A stretch of DNA of 64,000 nucleotides from Cornus controversa (GCA_026545225.1 CM048845.1:53296033-53360032); one strand, 5' to 3'. Counted from the first letter of the stretch, positions 45,746 through 56,977 are shown. Made by a program: numbers and translations. The notes: generated by a model from the sequence alone, not told the origin.

Positions 45746-47893
45746 CTAGTTAGGGGGTTTTGCACCCAAAGACCTATTAGGAATAAATTTCATAGTATCA
45801 ACAGGCACAAACTTCTCCAAATCTTCCTTTTTCATCCAGATAGTTTTAACATGCAATTTATCAGGAAAGAATTGTGGAGAACCAAAAACATTCTTCTTTT
45901 TATTTGAATTCTTTTTACCTTGAGAATTTTTGGGTTTGTTCCAATAATGTGGCTTTTTAGCATGAACCCTATTCTTAGCAAAAGAATTATGCACATAAAA
46001 ATCAGAATTAGAATGTCTTCTCTTTTATAGCAATAGTGTTGACTATGTCCATTCTTACCACAAAAAGAACAATAAAGCACATTGGACACAACATTAGCAT
46101 GCACAGACTCAACTTAAGACTTAGGTTTGGGTTCAAACACAATCAAATTCTTGGGTTTAACAAAAATAGTGTTTCCCTTAGATAATGACCCAACAAAACC
46201 TAATCCAGTCTTATCTCCTATAGGCTTACCAATACTAATCATGCTATCAAGCTTAATCTGTCCAGAAGTAAAAATAATTAATTTTTCTTGTGATTTTTTC
46301 AATTCGGGCTCAAGAAAATTAATTCTAGCAACAAGAGAGAATCTCTAGCAGAAATAGCTTGACTTACCTCGCTTCTGATAAACTTGACTTTGCCTTGAAG
46401 ATTCAGAATTTCAGCTTTACTTTCTTCAATCAAGTTCACTTGATCTTCATTCTTTTTCTTCAAAGTCTTTTTCTCAGATTTTTCTTGCTTCAGCTTCTCA
46501 GATTTTTTATTATAAGCTTCCAGCAATTTCTCAAAAAGTTCTGGCAACTTGCTTTCACATGGTTCTTTATCAGACTGCTCAACTTCTGAATCGTTAGACC
46601 CTACTTGACTGAGAGTAGTGTATATCTCTGTTTTACCTACATCAGAAGAAGAATCATTAGCAGTATCACCATTCAATAAATCAACAAAAGCAGAGAATCA
46701 TTCTCAACAGAAGAATCACTATCAGAGTTAGAAGATTCAGACTCAGAAATAATAGCTTTCATAACTTTCTTGTTTGAAATTTTCTTTGCACTAAAGTTAT
46801 TTTTCTTAGGACTTGGACATCAATTAGATGTATGACCTTTACCACCACATGTCCAACAAGTAACCTCAATTTTCTTAGAGTCATCTTCTTTCTCTTTCCT
46901 TTCCTTTCCTTACCTTTGGATGATGAGCATTGATTCCGGAATTTAGAAGGATTTCCTTTTCTCAAATTTTTACCTTTTTCATATTCAAGAATCTTTCTAA
47001 ATTTCCTAGCAAGGAGTGCAACATCATTATCTAAATCATATTCAAACCTTTCAATTTTTTCAACTTCAGATTTTGAAGAATTTGAACAATTTAACAAACT
47101 TGAAGACTTTGAAGTCTTTGATGTTTTTAAAGCCAAATTTTTTGATTTCTGAAGCTTTGGATATTTCATCTCAAAAATTTGAATTGATCCAACTAACTCA
47201 GCCACCTCCATAGAATCTACATCTCTGCTCTCATCTAAGGGTTCCAACTTAGCTTGGAACCTATCAGGCAATGATCTCATGATTTTTCTAATAATCTGAA
47301 AAGAATGAATTTTCTCACCAAGGTTAGCACTACTTTGAACAATATCATTAAGCCTAGAATAAAAATCAGAAAACATCTTATCTTCATCCATTCTAATTGT
47401 TTCAAATTTAGTAGCAAGCATTTGTGGCTTAGATCTCTTTACCTTGGTGGTACTTGATAAGTGTTCAATTCTATGCATTTGAACCCTCTTTATTGCATAT
47501 GTTAATCCCATTTTTGCGTTTACCGAGATATGTTTACGGTATTTTTGTGTTTTTGATGTATTGCAGGTATTAGAGTAAATGGAGCAAAGTTTGAAGCTAT
47601 TTGCAGCTGAAGAGAAAAAGTCAGAATTGCAGCCAAAGGCATCTCGATCAATTATTGGCATCTTCATGTTGAACATTAGACCATATTGACTTATCCTTCT
47701 CTACAGTCACAACAGCATCACCCTCACCAGTGGTAGTGGTAGGAATTTTATAGCCATTCTCTACAGCCATCCAAACTCTCTCTCCTTGAGATTTTAAAAA
47801 GGCTTTCATGCGAGACTTCCAGAAAGTATAATTTGAACCATCAAACAAAGGAGTTCGCTGAATCGATCCACCCTCTTTCATACTAGATTCCAT
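45746..47893 (-). pseudogene. Sirevirus-like copia gag with two zinc knuckles
   Basis: A likely start at 47893 opens MESSMKEGGSIQRTPLFDGS, then NYTFWKSRMKAFLKS, the copia gag N-terminal block. The central helix block follows further on (IRMDEDKMFSDFYSRLND, NLGEKIHSFQIIRKIMRSLP, VAELVGSIQIFEM), then basic regions. A first zinc knuckle (C-x2-C-x4-H-x4-C, about 46820-46865 with an in-frame stop between H and the last C) and a second one, CSFCGKNGHSQHYC (about 46035), are present. Between them lies an acidic and lysine-rich coiled-coil-like stretch (46299-46676). The end at 45746 reads VKTIWMKKEDLEKFVP, then to GAKPPN. Frameshifts and stops occur. The region 47457-47690 is foreign and replaces about 50 codons after HEDANN. 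The length is that of a long Sirevirus gag. Confidence 0.8.
47457..47690 (+). mobile_element. Fragment of an Athila/Tat-like LTR inside copia gag
   Basis: Sequence starting TGATAAGTGTTCAATTCTATG resembles the 5' end of Athila-type LTRs (TGATAAGTAGTG...). It sits between gag blocks that are adjacent in intact copia gag, with about 50 codons missing. The right boundary, near GATGCCAATAAT on the other strand, is approximate and no duplication is visible. Confidence 0.45.
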
Positions 47894-47970
47894 GATAATT
47901 TTTGAAAACAAAAATAAATTTTGATTTTAAAAATACTTCGCAAGGAACTACTCACAAATTAGAGAACACT

Positions 47971-47982
47971 GCTCTGATACCA
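47971..47982 (-). other. Primer binding site, initiator tRNA-Met type
   Basis: TGGTATCAGAGC on the minus strand is a perfect match to the plant initiator-methionine tRNA primer site and stands two bases from the LTR end at 47985. With the PPT at 42553 this fixes orientation and completeness of the element. Confidence 0.95.
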
Positions 47983-47984
47983 AT

Positions 47985-49170
47985 TATGAGTTGAGCGGTG
48001 CAGAAGCGGTTGCGAAAAGTATTTTAGAACCTAGAGGGGGGTGAATAGGATCACTTGCTCGTTTACTTAATTTTTAATTAATTCAATTTTAAGTCCAATT
48101 AACCAAATAATTAAAGCAAGTAAATAAATAAAGTGCAAGTAAAGAAAAGAATGCACCAGATATACGTGAAAACCCAAGGCAGGAAAAACCACGGAGGGAG
48201 GCGACATGCCTTAGGAAACCAATTCACTATGATGAAGCAAAGTACAACAGACTCTGTCTCAGTCTCACACCCCTCTTCACTCTGTCAAGGATCTGATGCG
48301 GAACACCTCAGGCTTATGATTGTGACAACACGTCCAACTGCTGCAGACTTTCGGCTAACGCCACCACCCTTACAGAAAGGTTGCTGGAAGAACCAAAATA
48401 CTCAGCAAGTATTTTGTTCCCTTCGTAGTGCAATCTGGTCACCTTTCTTCCTCAGCAAGCAAGCAAGTGAAGAACCTTCAATCCAATGTTCTGATCAGCA
48501 AATGGATTTGATGCAGTCTCTGAGCAGCTAATCAGAAATAGAACACCATCCTAAATATCACTCGTGAAGTATGGATGTGTGTTCTTAAAAATATATAACC
48601 CTAATTATATTGTATATACTTTCTCTCTCTAAAAATATTTATTCTTCCAAGGCGTCATTATAGAGAAAATATGAATAGATATATATAGGCAAGGAAGTTC
48701 TAATTCTACTTGAAAAAGAAGTTGAATATCAAAATAGAACTCTCCTAGAAGTTTCAAACCCTATAGGAATCAGAATTTTTGTCAAAATCTATTTCCTATT
48801 TGGAACAAGCTAAGTGGGATCAGTGCCAAATAAATAGGACCGGTGGGACTTTCTGAAAACCTGCAGAAACTAAATTGCCGAGAAAAGTTGGACCAGTCCT
48901 GAATATTGGGGAGCGGTCCTACTTTGAAAAATCCTAAATTTTGTATTTAAACCCTGGTTTTTCATAATAGGCTCAAAACTAAAAAGTGCAGAGTGTCCTC
49001 ACCATACTTACCTGTACTATATGGTGTTCTAACTAATTTGTCAACTTCTATGCACTTGAGTGTCAGCTCGAAGATGTCGATGATCGATATAAAGAATAAA
49101 TCGAAAGTTACAACTCGATCAATCAGGTTTTGATCACCGAAATATGCCAATTACAATAGTATATCTCACA
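47985..49170 (-). mobile_element. 5' LTR of the non-autonomous Sirevirus-like element
   Basis: 1186 bp, from TATGAGTTGAGCGGTGCAG (TG has decayed to TA) to GTATATCTCACA, followed by ATTTA (49171-49175). It pairs with 41392-42552. It carries GGACCGG-type sites at 48825-48920, including a GGACCAGTCC variant. Confidence 0.95.
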
Positions 49171-49175
49171 ATTTA

Positions 49176-49499
49176 TACATGGGGACTATTCCTTTGAATT
49201 ATGGAATTTGAAGATTTCAAATTATCTTTGAATGCAAGTTGTAACTATGTATTATAGTCTTCCCCTTAATTAATGTTTAAACAGAAATTTTGAATGTTTG
49301 TGGGTAGCATTTCTGAAAACCCTCATGAGACTATAACTCGTCCACTAGGGGTTGAAAGGCTTGTTGCATATGCTAAATGCAATCACTTCTCCCATGAAAG
49401 AGGAGTTGGGTAGTTTAGTTAGTGCTTAGTTAATTTCCTTTGTTTTGGTTTTATTTTGTTCTATTACTAAGGGACTAACAATATGTAAGTTTAGGGGAG
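49176..49499 (+). other. Athila 3' untranslated region, last part, with polypurine tract
   Basis: It continues the region interrupted at 41391 (compare 10330-10640 of the small Athila copy, with GAATTATGGAATTT and GTTTGTGGGTAGCAT). It ends in AAGTTTAGGGGAG (49487-49499), the polypurine tract next to the 3' LTR. Confidence 0.8.
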
Positions 49500-50968
49500 T
49501 GATAGGCGTAAAATGTTACGCATGCTAGGATCTTAATTTGCATATTTTATTCTCTTAGTAGTAGATTATTTGTGATTTTACTCTATTTTAGTGTTTTCTG
49601 TATTTTCAGGTCCTTAATGACAGTTTCAGTTAAACCATGATTTTTGGGCTTTTAAAGATGACATTCAAGAGGGTTACAAGAAGCCTACATAAAGTGGATC
49701 AATTCAACTCCAAATTTCAACTCAAAACAACCCAAAGAAGTGGGCCAAGAGAATTATAACTAATTAAGGAGATTACGGGCTGAAGTCTAATTTTGTGTGT
49801 AATACAATTTTAATGCCCTTTTGGTAAACTTCTTGTAACTCTTATTTTCGACTGTGAAAATTGCTCAATTCCTCATTGGGTTAAATGAAATTTGATTCTA
49901 GACATTTTTGTATTTTACAAAAATTTCGTGAATCGGACTTCTAAGGCATCAAACATTGGGCCATAGTTCAACAGAAAAATTCACTTGATTAGGGCTTGCG
50001 GGAAAACCCTAATTGTGTTCTAATTAGGTGGGGACACTTCATATTCTCTTAGTGATTAAAACTGATGAATTGGAGCTGTATTGGGGACCCTTGGTAGCAA
50101 CTTTGAAGAGCTTTTGGAGTGGAGAATCATTACAGAACAAGGTCTTCCGCGTATTCGATGGAGATAACATCTTCTTCCTCAACAGCTGAAACATTCTCTT
50201 CTACCATGAGCGGTTAGTTCATCCACTAGGATTTTGATGTAGCCCTAACTAAGCATCAATTGTTCGATTGTTCTAATTATTGGGGATTTTTGTATTCATG
50301 CATAGATTGTGTAATTTAGAGGATTCTATTTTTAAAGAATTGAGCAATAAAGTCTATATATTCAGTTTTAATGATTTCTTATCTTGTCGTAGATACTTAA
50401 TTGTTGTGATTGAACTCAATCCCTCTTATTTTCTGTGATTATGAGAGTGATTATTACAAAATGGTCTTATTTAATTTATAATTAAAGTTTTATGGATTAT
50501 ACCTAAAGAAGATGAACCATACTACGCCCTAGAGTAAATTAGTTAGGCAAATGGTGCATGCCACTCAAAGATAGTGAATTACTTAGTTTTAATTATATGT
50601 TACCCCCTTGACGGTTGAAAGTGCACTTGTAGCTGCTAATACCACTTATGCATGATACAATTTCCCATAGTTAGTTCAATCGGCCATTGATTTTAATGTT
50701 AGTGGTGAAGTTAATAATCCTAGATTTATCTCATATTTTCTACACTCATCAGTTTCTCTTGCTCTAATTTATTTGATTTCAATATTTAATTTAGAATAAA
50801 AAATCAGTAACTTATTTCTCTTTAATTTAATTTTAATTAGTCCTACAAATCCAACACAGTTAGAACACATTCTCTGTGGTTCAACACCCCTTTCGATAGC
50901 CCTATTCTGCAAAGAATTCGTTCTATTGTGAAGTGGTAATTTTTAATTGATACACTTAGCCATGATCA
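49500..50968 (+). mobile_element. 3' LTR of the large Athila-like element
   Basis: From TGATAGGCGTAAAATG to TTAGCCATGATCA, 1469 bp, uninterrupted. It serves as the reference for the broken 5' LTR, and at 50915 shows the empty site of the 28701 insertion (AAGAATTCGTTCTATTG). Confidence 0.9.
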
Positions 50969-52386
50969 TCACATTTAGTATGAGCATATAGAATCCATCT
51001 TCATTCACTGGGAAATGCATGGTGAGGGTGATGAGCTCAATTGGGCAGAGTGTCCTATTAACGAGTGGCGAGGTAATCCTGGTAGGAACCCTCATGGGGT
51101 AATCCAGGGAGGAGCCCTATAGAGTAATCCGGTTTGGAGCTCCAATTAGATGGAAGAGGATTCCCCCTAAAATAGAGTCCTACAATGAGGTGATTCGGTT
51201 AGGAGCCTTACTTAGGTGGTATTGGACTATCAAGGGAATAGGAGTCCAATGGATTGAGTGGAGAGTATGAGGGAGTTATGCATATCATGTCGTATTATAT
51301 GTTGCTTATGATATATTGTGATATATGGGTATTTGTGTAACATGATTAAATAAAATGTATGTTTATGTGGTATTCATGAAACTTGCAGAATTGTGTTTTA
51401 GACATTCCTACTTAACGTGTTATAACTCATCCCACGAGTATTAGCTCTTTTTAGAAAATGGAAAGGAGGTGATGGAGTTTCCCAATGATGAGTTGGCGTG
51501 GAGTAAAATTGGTTTCATTTAAAGATATTTAATATTTTATTTTAATACATGTCCAGATTGTGGACTATATACATATGGTGAACATGTATAAGACCTATTA
51601 TGTTTCGAGAACATGTTATTATTATGTTTTATGATTTCATACTTTATATGTATGTTTTGAGCGTGGTGAATTGTAGATAATGTGAATAATAATTTTGCAT
51701 TGATGTTCATTTTTATATGTATAAACACGTGAGAATGGTTGTGCTGATGAATTGGTTAAATGAGGAGTATTGTTAGTAAGAATGGGGACTAAAGCATGAT
51801 AATGGACACATGAAAATTTTTGCAGAGAAACTATATTTGAGGGCTTTCGATTAATTGAAACCCCTATTTTGATTAATCGAAGAGTCTTGATTAATCGACC
51901 ATCATTCGAAAAATTGTTCGATGGAAGTGGTTCAATTCTAGTTTGATTTCAATAGTACTTCGATATAAGTTCGATCAAGCATAAGCTTCAATCAATCGAA
52001 ACCTCAACTTCAATTAAATGAAGGGAGGCCTTCAATTAATCGAAGAGCACATTTCGATCAATCAAAAGATGCACCAACTGTGTGTTTTAAAAGGACTTAT
52101 ATGTGTATATTTTTCAATAAATGACTCGTGTAGTAGACTTGAATTGCCTATGCATGCATGTATGCAATGGTAATGACTATGCTTCTGCTAGAAATGAGAT
52201 TATGGTTTAGATTAAATGACCATATGTGATATTCCAGTGAAGAATTGATGTATAAAGAAAGCTTTTGCTAATTTATGAGATGATAATTTAGATTGCTGAT
52301 CATTATGAAGTTCTAGTGAGGAACTGATACGATATGAGTATTAAGGCTTCCACGAAAAGTCATGGCCTGAGATTTGGGGCATGACA
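50969..52386 (+). mobile_element. 5' LTR of Tekay-like element, second part
   Basis: The LTR begun at 26213 continues after the Athila insertion: TCACATTTAGTATGAGCAT aligns with 20512 onward in the sister LTR, followed by the GAG(C)TCAATTGG and repeated GGTAATCC-type blocks. It ends GATTTGGGGCATGACA at 52386 and carries a TCGATTAATCGA palindrome cluster (51838-52075) about 310-550 bp from the end. Confidence 0.85.
51838..52075. repeat. Palindrome cluster (GATTAATC core) in LTR
   Basis: Repeated sites read TTTCGATTAATTGAAA, TTTTGATTAATCGAAG, TTGATTAATCGACC, TCAATCAATCGAAA, TTCAATTAATCGAAG and TTTCGATCAATCAAAAG. The core differs completely from the GATGCATC core of the sister LTR at 21268-21480, although the flanking LTR is homologous. 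Confidence 0.85.
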
Positions 52387-52389
52387 GCT

Positions 52390-52400
52390 TGGTATCAATA
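52390..52400 (+). other. Primer binding site remnant after the Tekay LTR
   Basis: TGGTATCAATA is a decayed TGGTATCAGAGC, three bases after the LTR end. Confidence 0.5.
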
Positions 52401-52545
52401 ATGATATCACAGGGTGATAAATGGCAGTTTGCCATGGTTGTCCGGGTCGTGGGATGACTATCGGGCAATCATGACACCTCACTACCCGGAGTTTGGGCTT
52501 GAATAGGGGGAGCTCTGGTGGTCTGGATTTTAGGGCTTGACAGCT

Positions 52546-52557
52546 TGGTATTAGAGC
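52546..52557 (+). other. Second primer-site-like sequence
   Basis: TGGTATTAGAGC, following TTAGGGCTTGACAGCT. Both the LTR-end phrase GG(G)C(A/T)TGACA and the primer site are thus present twice, 156 bp apart (52381 and 52537), before the gag leader. The second copy is closer to consensus (11 of 12). Confidence 0.65.
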
Positions 52558-53005
52558 ACTAGGTTGGAATGCCTAAGGATGAATGGTAATGGTCTAATCA
52601 TGTGAGGATTTGAGATGCTTAAAAGCTTGTTGTCATAACACTGGGTCGAATACGTAGGGAGAAAGGGTAAAGGTTAGATCACGTGTGATTTCAAAATGGT
52701 TAGAACCTTTGAGTTTGGAAACCTAGAAAAATGTATAGACATGACATAATTAATATAAGAACTTATGTGCATGTAAAATCTACTTACATGATAATATGCT
52801 AAGTGCTTATGTGATAACATGTGCTAAATGTTATGTGCTGACTTGATAACATGTTTATGTGATTAAATGTGTGTTGAACAGCATGTCTATGTGTTACATA
52901 CGTAAGTGATAACATGTTGTTATATTGTGTAGTAGTTTGATCATGTTGAGCAAATAGCATGAGATAACTCATTGTTGTTGACATATATCTTGACTAGATA
53001 GAGAT
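52558..53005 (+). other. Tekay-like leader before gag
   Basis: About 450 bp between the second primer-like site and the gag start. It is rich in TGATAACATG and CATGTTTATGTG phrases (52790-52970), a loose repeat of about 20-40 bp. Nothing else is recognisable. Confidence 0.5.
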
Positions 53006-53068
53006 ATGCCACCTAAACGCCGTGGAAGGGTAGTCGGGGGTGAAGTCCCTGAGAGAAACTGTTTGATC
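53006..53068 (+). pseudogene. Tekay-like gag, first 21 codons
   Basis: ATG at 53006 opens MPPKRRGRVVGGEVP, the start seen in Tekay gag (compare MPPYRSRG at 12330). After 21 codons the frame meets a solo LTR, and the same frame continues at 56983, so excision of the LTR and one duplication would leave the reading frame unchanged. Gag lies about 450 bp after the primer-site-like sequence. Confidence 0.8.
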
Positions 53069-56000
53069 TGTAAGGACCGGAATTATTTTGACCGGTTCTG
53101 GGTAAATTTTGACCGAATTTTTTTTTTTTTTTTCGAATAAGTTAAATTCGGAACAAAGGTGGATATATATACGTGGAATTATAATAATGCCGGAGGATAC
53201 ATGTATATATATATATATGGATATATATATATATAGGGGATATATTTATATTAAATTATAAATATATCTATTAAGTACCTATATTATTATATATACACAT
53301 AAAATTGTGTATATGTATGGGCATATATATGTACAAGTATATGTGTTAAGTATTTACGTATAGGTGTATATGTGTTAGTGGGTTCCCATGTGGTGTATTA
53401 TGTATATATTATATATGTAGATATAAGACATGTGGAGGAGAATTATTTGAAGACTAGTGGTTTACAATTAAAGAAAGAATAAGGATAAGAAGAAAAGAGA
53501 CCACAAGTGGTCTCGGCTGGGAAGAGAAAAGAAGAAAAGAAGAAAAGAAAAGAAAAGAAAAGGAAAAAGAAGAAAAGAAAAAGAAAAGAAAAGAAAAGGA
53601 GAAGAGAGAAAACCGAGAAGAGAGAAGGAGAGATCGGGGAAAGAGAGAGAGGCCGCGACGGCGGCAGGGGGGATCGGTTCCGACGGCCTGATCAGCGGCG
53701 GCGGGGGTCTGTCCGGCAGCTTGTACGCTCGTCCGGCAGGAGGATTCACGGCCGGCGAGGCGCTGTTCGGCTGGGTTCTCACGGCTGGGTTTTGTTGGTT
53801 TCGGCGACTATAACAGGGGCTCGGAAGGGTCTTCGGCAGGTGGGTTCCGGCCGTGGTAGTGGTCGGCGGTGGGTCGTGTTTGGGCTGGCTTCGGATGGTG
53901 TCGACAGTGGTTCTCACGGTCGTGAGGGTCGCGAGGAAGAGATGGGTTTCGGCTGATGGGTTGTTCCAGGTGGGTTCGATTTCGATGTTGTTCATGGTGG
54001 ATTTGGGTTCGGCTATGGGTCTTCAAGTTGAATGGTTGAAGCCTTCGGATTTTTTGGTGTTGCTTCAACAGGTGGGTTCTGTGGTGGTGGCCGGGAATGG
54101 CCTGTTTGGGTGGTCTCGGTGTGGCCATCGTGGGCTGGCCGTGTGGGTTAGTTATGCTGATTGTGGTGGACAGCGGCAGAGGTTGGTTTCTTGGCTGGGT
54201 TCATGGCTGGACCATAGCTTATCGTAGCCAATTTCAATGGTGATATGGTGGAGTATTGAAGGTTGTTGATGGCTGTGTCGAAGGTGGTCCAACGGCAGCA
54301 AAATAGGGGCTGGTTTGGACTGTTTGGCAGCAAGATGAAGGCTCGGTTACGGGCTACTTTAGCTCAGGTTTGTAGGGCTCATCATGGCTGGTTTGTGAAT
54401 TTCATTGGGTTTTGATAATGGTGACATGAAGTGATAGATGGTGGCATTCTCCAGGCCGTTGGACAGCCTGTTTTGTGACGTTTAGCTAGTATTTGGTTGT
54501 GGCTTTGGAGATGAGGGTTATGAATTTGGCAGCTTGGTTTTGTAATGAAGGTGATATGTATATATACATATATAAATATGTATATGTATGGATGATGAAG
54601 GTATATGGTGAGTATTGGTTGAGAGAGACGACCATGGGAAATTGTTTGTGGGTTGGACCTAGGCGAGTAGTTTGGATCTCAAATTTTAAAATTTTAAAGT
54701 GGGCTGCCATATTGGGTTTCCTTGAGATCAATTGGGCTTTAGATTTGAAATGGAGCCGGATTGGATTGGAAACAAGACGAGGGTTGGACCAAGCATGGAA
54801 ATAGGCCGCTTGGCAGGCGCGGGCATAGAAAAAGCGGGACCTAAGGCAAGTTGATTCTTGCCTCTATCTCTATGTATATTTTAATTATGCCGATTAATTT
54901 TGCATATGTACTTAATTTAGTCATATGTGGTGTTTGCATATATGTATGTGCATATATATATATAAAGGTGGGTGTGTATATATATATATACGTGGGAGAT
55001 GAGGATATATATATGTGGGTATATATATATATATATATATGTGTGGGCTTGGAGGGTAAGAGCATTGTTAAATGTAGAGGCCGATTTACATTGTTATATG
55101 TATATTTAGGGATTGAGTCATGTAAAGTATGCTAAATTATGTGGGTATTTTTAGCTAGATGTTACCTTGCATGCATATGTGATTCTTATGCATGAGTTGA
55201 GTATACGTAAAAATATATATATATGTGATCATATACGTGGTGCAGTGGTATAAATGCATGCTAGATTGATTATAGCATAGAAGGACATTGGAAAAGCATG
55301 AAATATGTGAATTGTCCTGTATGTTTTTACTACCTATATGGGTGACATGTTATATATATATATGTATATATATATTTGCGTGATTGTATGTGATTATAAG
55401 AATGCATGTTGGTTGCTCGTAGTAAATGCATGATTAGAATGAAAACATGATTATATTTATGCTAATATACGTATACATGTGATTATATGCAAGATGTGAC
55501 ATCTATATTTATGTTGTGTATGTGCAAATGTGATTATGAATGATTCTGATGAAAAGTGTGTTTGTTGGTGAAAACGTGAATATGTCGTGTTTATAGGATT
55601 ATGCATGAGAGATGTGATTTTCCTGAAAATGCATAAGCATGATGAATTCCATGATATGAGTGTGATGACATTGTGACAATCTTGATGTGAAAGGAAAATG
55701 CGTTGATTTGACAAAAATGCATTCATGGTGTGGATAAGTGCATGGGTGTGATTATATGCACTATATATATGATTTTGGGGCAGGAGTGTGAAATTAAGAT
55801 AAGGGGATGGCCCCTAGGGTGAAAGACCCAAAACTTGGCCAAGAGGAGGTGCTCCCTTCGGGTTAGTAACCCGATAAAGCACAAGCAGAGTTTGGGTGCC
55901 GAAGAGACCCTTACTATTGGAGTGATGAGAAAGCCCCCTATGAATTAGTTTGGTGTGAGTTATATACGTATGTATTTGCACTTTTTGTGAAGCATCATGC

Positions 56001-56977
56001 ATGATTTGAGAAATGTGGATGTTTGGGTAAAAATGCATGAGCATGTGCATTTATGCATGATTCAATGGATCTTGTTGAGTAGGTGACGTGGTATTTGATT
56101 TACATTCTTCATGTAAATGCTTCTGTTCATATATGTTTTCTATACATAACGGCGTTGGATGTGTGCTGCCTTGAACATGTTGTAAATGATTTTCATAAGT
56201 CATGTATAGTTGATTTAAATGTTCATAAATGCTAAAACTGTCATGTGCATTGTTGGTTCATGTATGCTAGGAGGGGCATGACTTTAAATATTGTGATATA
56301 TTTAAGTGCATGTATATTTTTGAGAATATGTGAGGATCGACCTGCTGCTGCGATGATAGTATGGTTCTATATACCTTGTTGGGCCTTTGAGCTCACCCCC
56401 TCCCAGGTTTTGCAGGTATTGCTGATTACGGAGTCAACTAGAGGACTCATAGTACCGGTGGCAGAGGTAGTAGTTAAATTCTTTAGAATTTAATGTATAA
56501 CTAGGACATTTGGATTAGATGTATGGAGCAATTATGGTGATTCAGTTCCTTCAGATGTATTTCATTCATGTGATGTATAGGTATATAATACGGACATTCA
56601 AGGACTGAGACATGTATTCTTTTGATTATATTATGCATGTAGTAGAAATGCTGGGGGGACACGAGCCCAGAAGTGTCCATTTTGATTATTTAGATATAAA
56701 TGATGGGGGGACACGTGCCTAGAAGTGTCCATATGAATTGTAAAGCAGGTGTAACATGCCAGGAGCTGATTATTTAGAATGGGTCATGCCCGATTTTCGT
56801 GAAAATCATTTGCAAGGGCTATTGATGATCTTATGTCACCTGAAGGGTGTACATATAGAATGCTTCCGCAATAGAATAGATTAAAATGAGATTAAGGTGT
56901 GGGAACTTGAGGTGAAATTACGGATTCACCCCCGTTTCCCTCGCTCCTAACCGGGTGTCGGAAACTGGGGCGTGACA
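53069..56977 (+). mobile_element. Solo Tekay-like LTR, 3.9 kb, with TGATC target duplication
   Basis: 3909 bp from TGTAAGGACCGGAATT to GAAACTGGGGCGTGACA, with TGATC on both sides (53064-53068, 56978-56982). Its last 1.5 kb is homologous to other Tekay LTRs here (for example AAGATAAGGGGATGGCCCC at 55796, compare 1855). Its first part is unrelated to them: a homopurine tract (53518-53612), a GC-rich stretch (about 53650-54480) and several TA microsatellites (53195-53235, 54955-55040, 55350-55372). No cluster of perfect palindromes was seen near its end. Confidence 0.9.
53518..53612. repeat. Homopurine tract of 95 bases
   Basis: 95 consecutive A/G bases, mostly GAAAA and GAAGAAAA units. It is just downstream of the imperfect palindrome GAGACCACAAGTGGTCTC (53497-53514). 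Such tracts can form triplex DNA and are common around plant promoters, but here it is inside an LTR. Confidence 0.9.

Noticed and set aside
27273..50973. Target duplication of the large Athila element
   Set aside because: GCATG before and TCACA after agree poorly; nesting is supported by continuity of the interrupted LTR instead.
53507..53956. 149-codon plus ORF, Lys/Glu/Arg then Gly/Arg-rich
   Set aside because: A translation of the purine tract and GC-rich LTR stretch; low complexity, no domain.
53468..53995. 175-codon minus-strand ORF, proline-rich then Phe/Leu/Ser-rich
   Set aside because: The second half is the complement of the homopurine tract and the first half the GC-rich LTR block; it lies inside a solo LTR and shows no domain.
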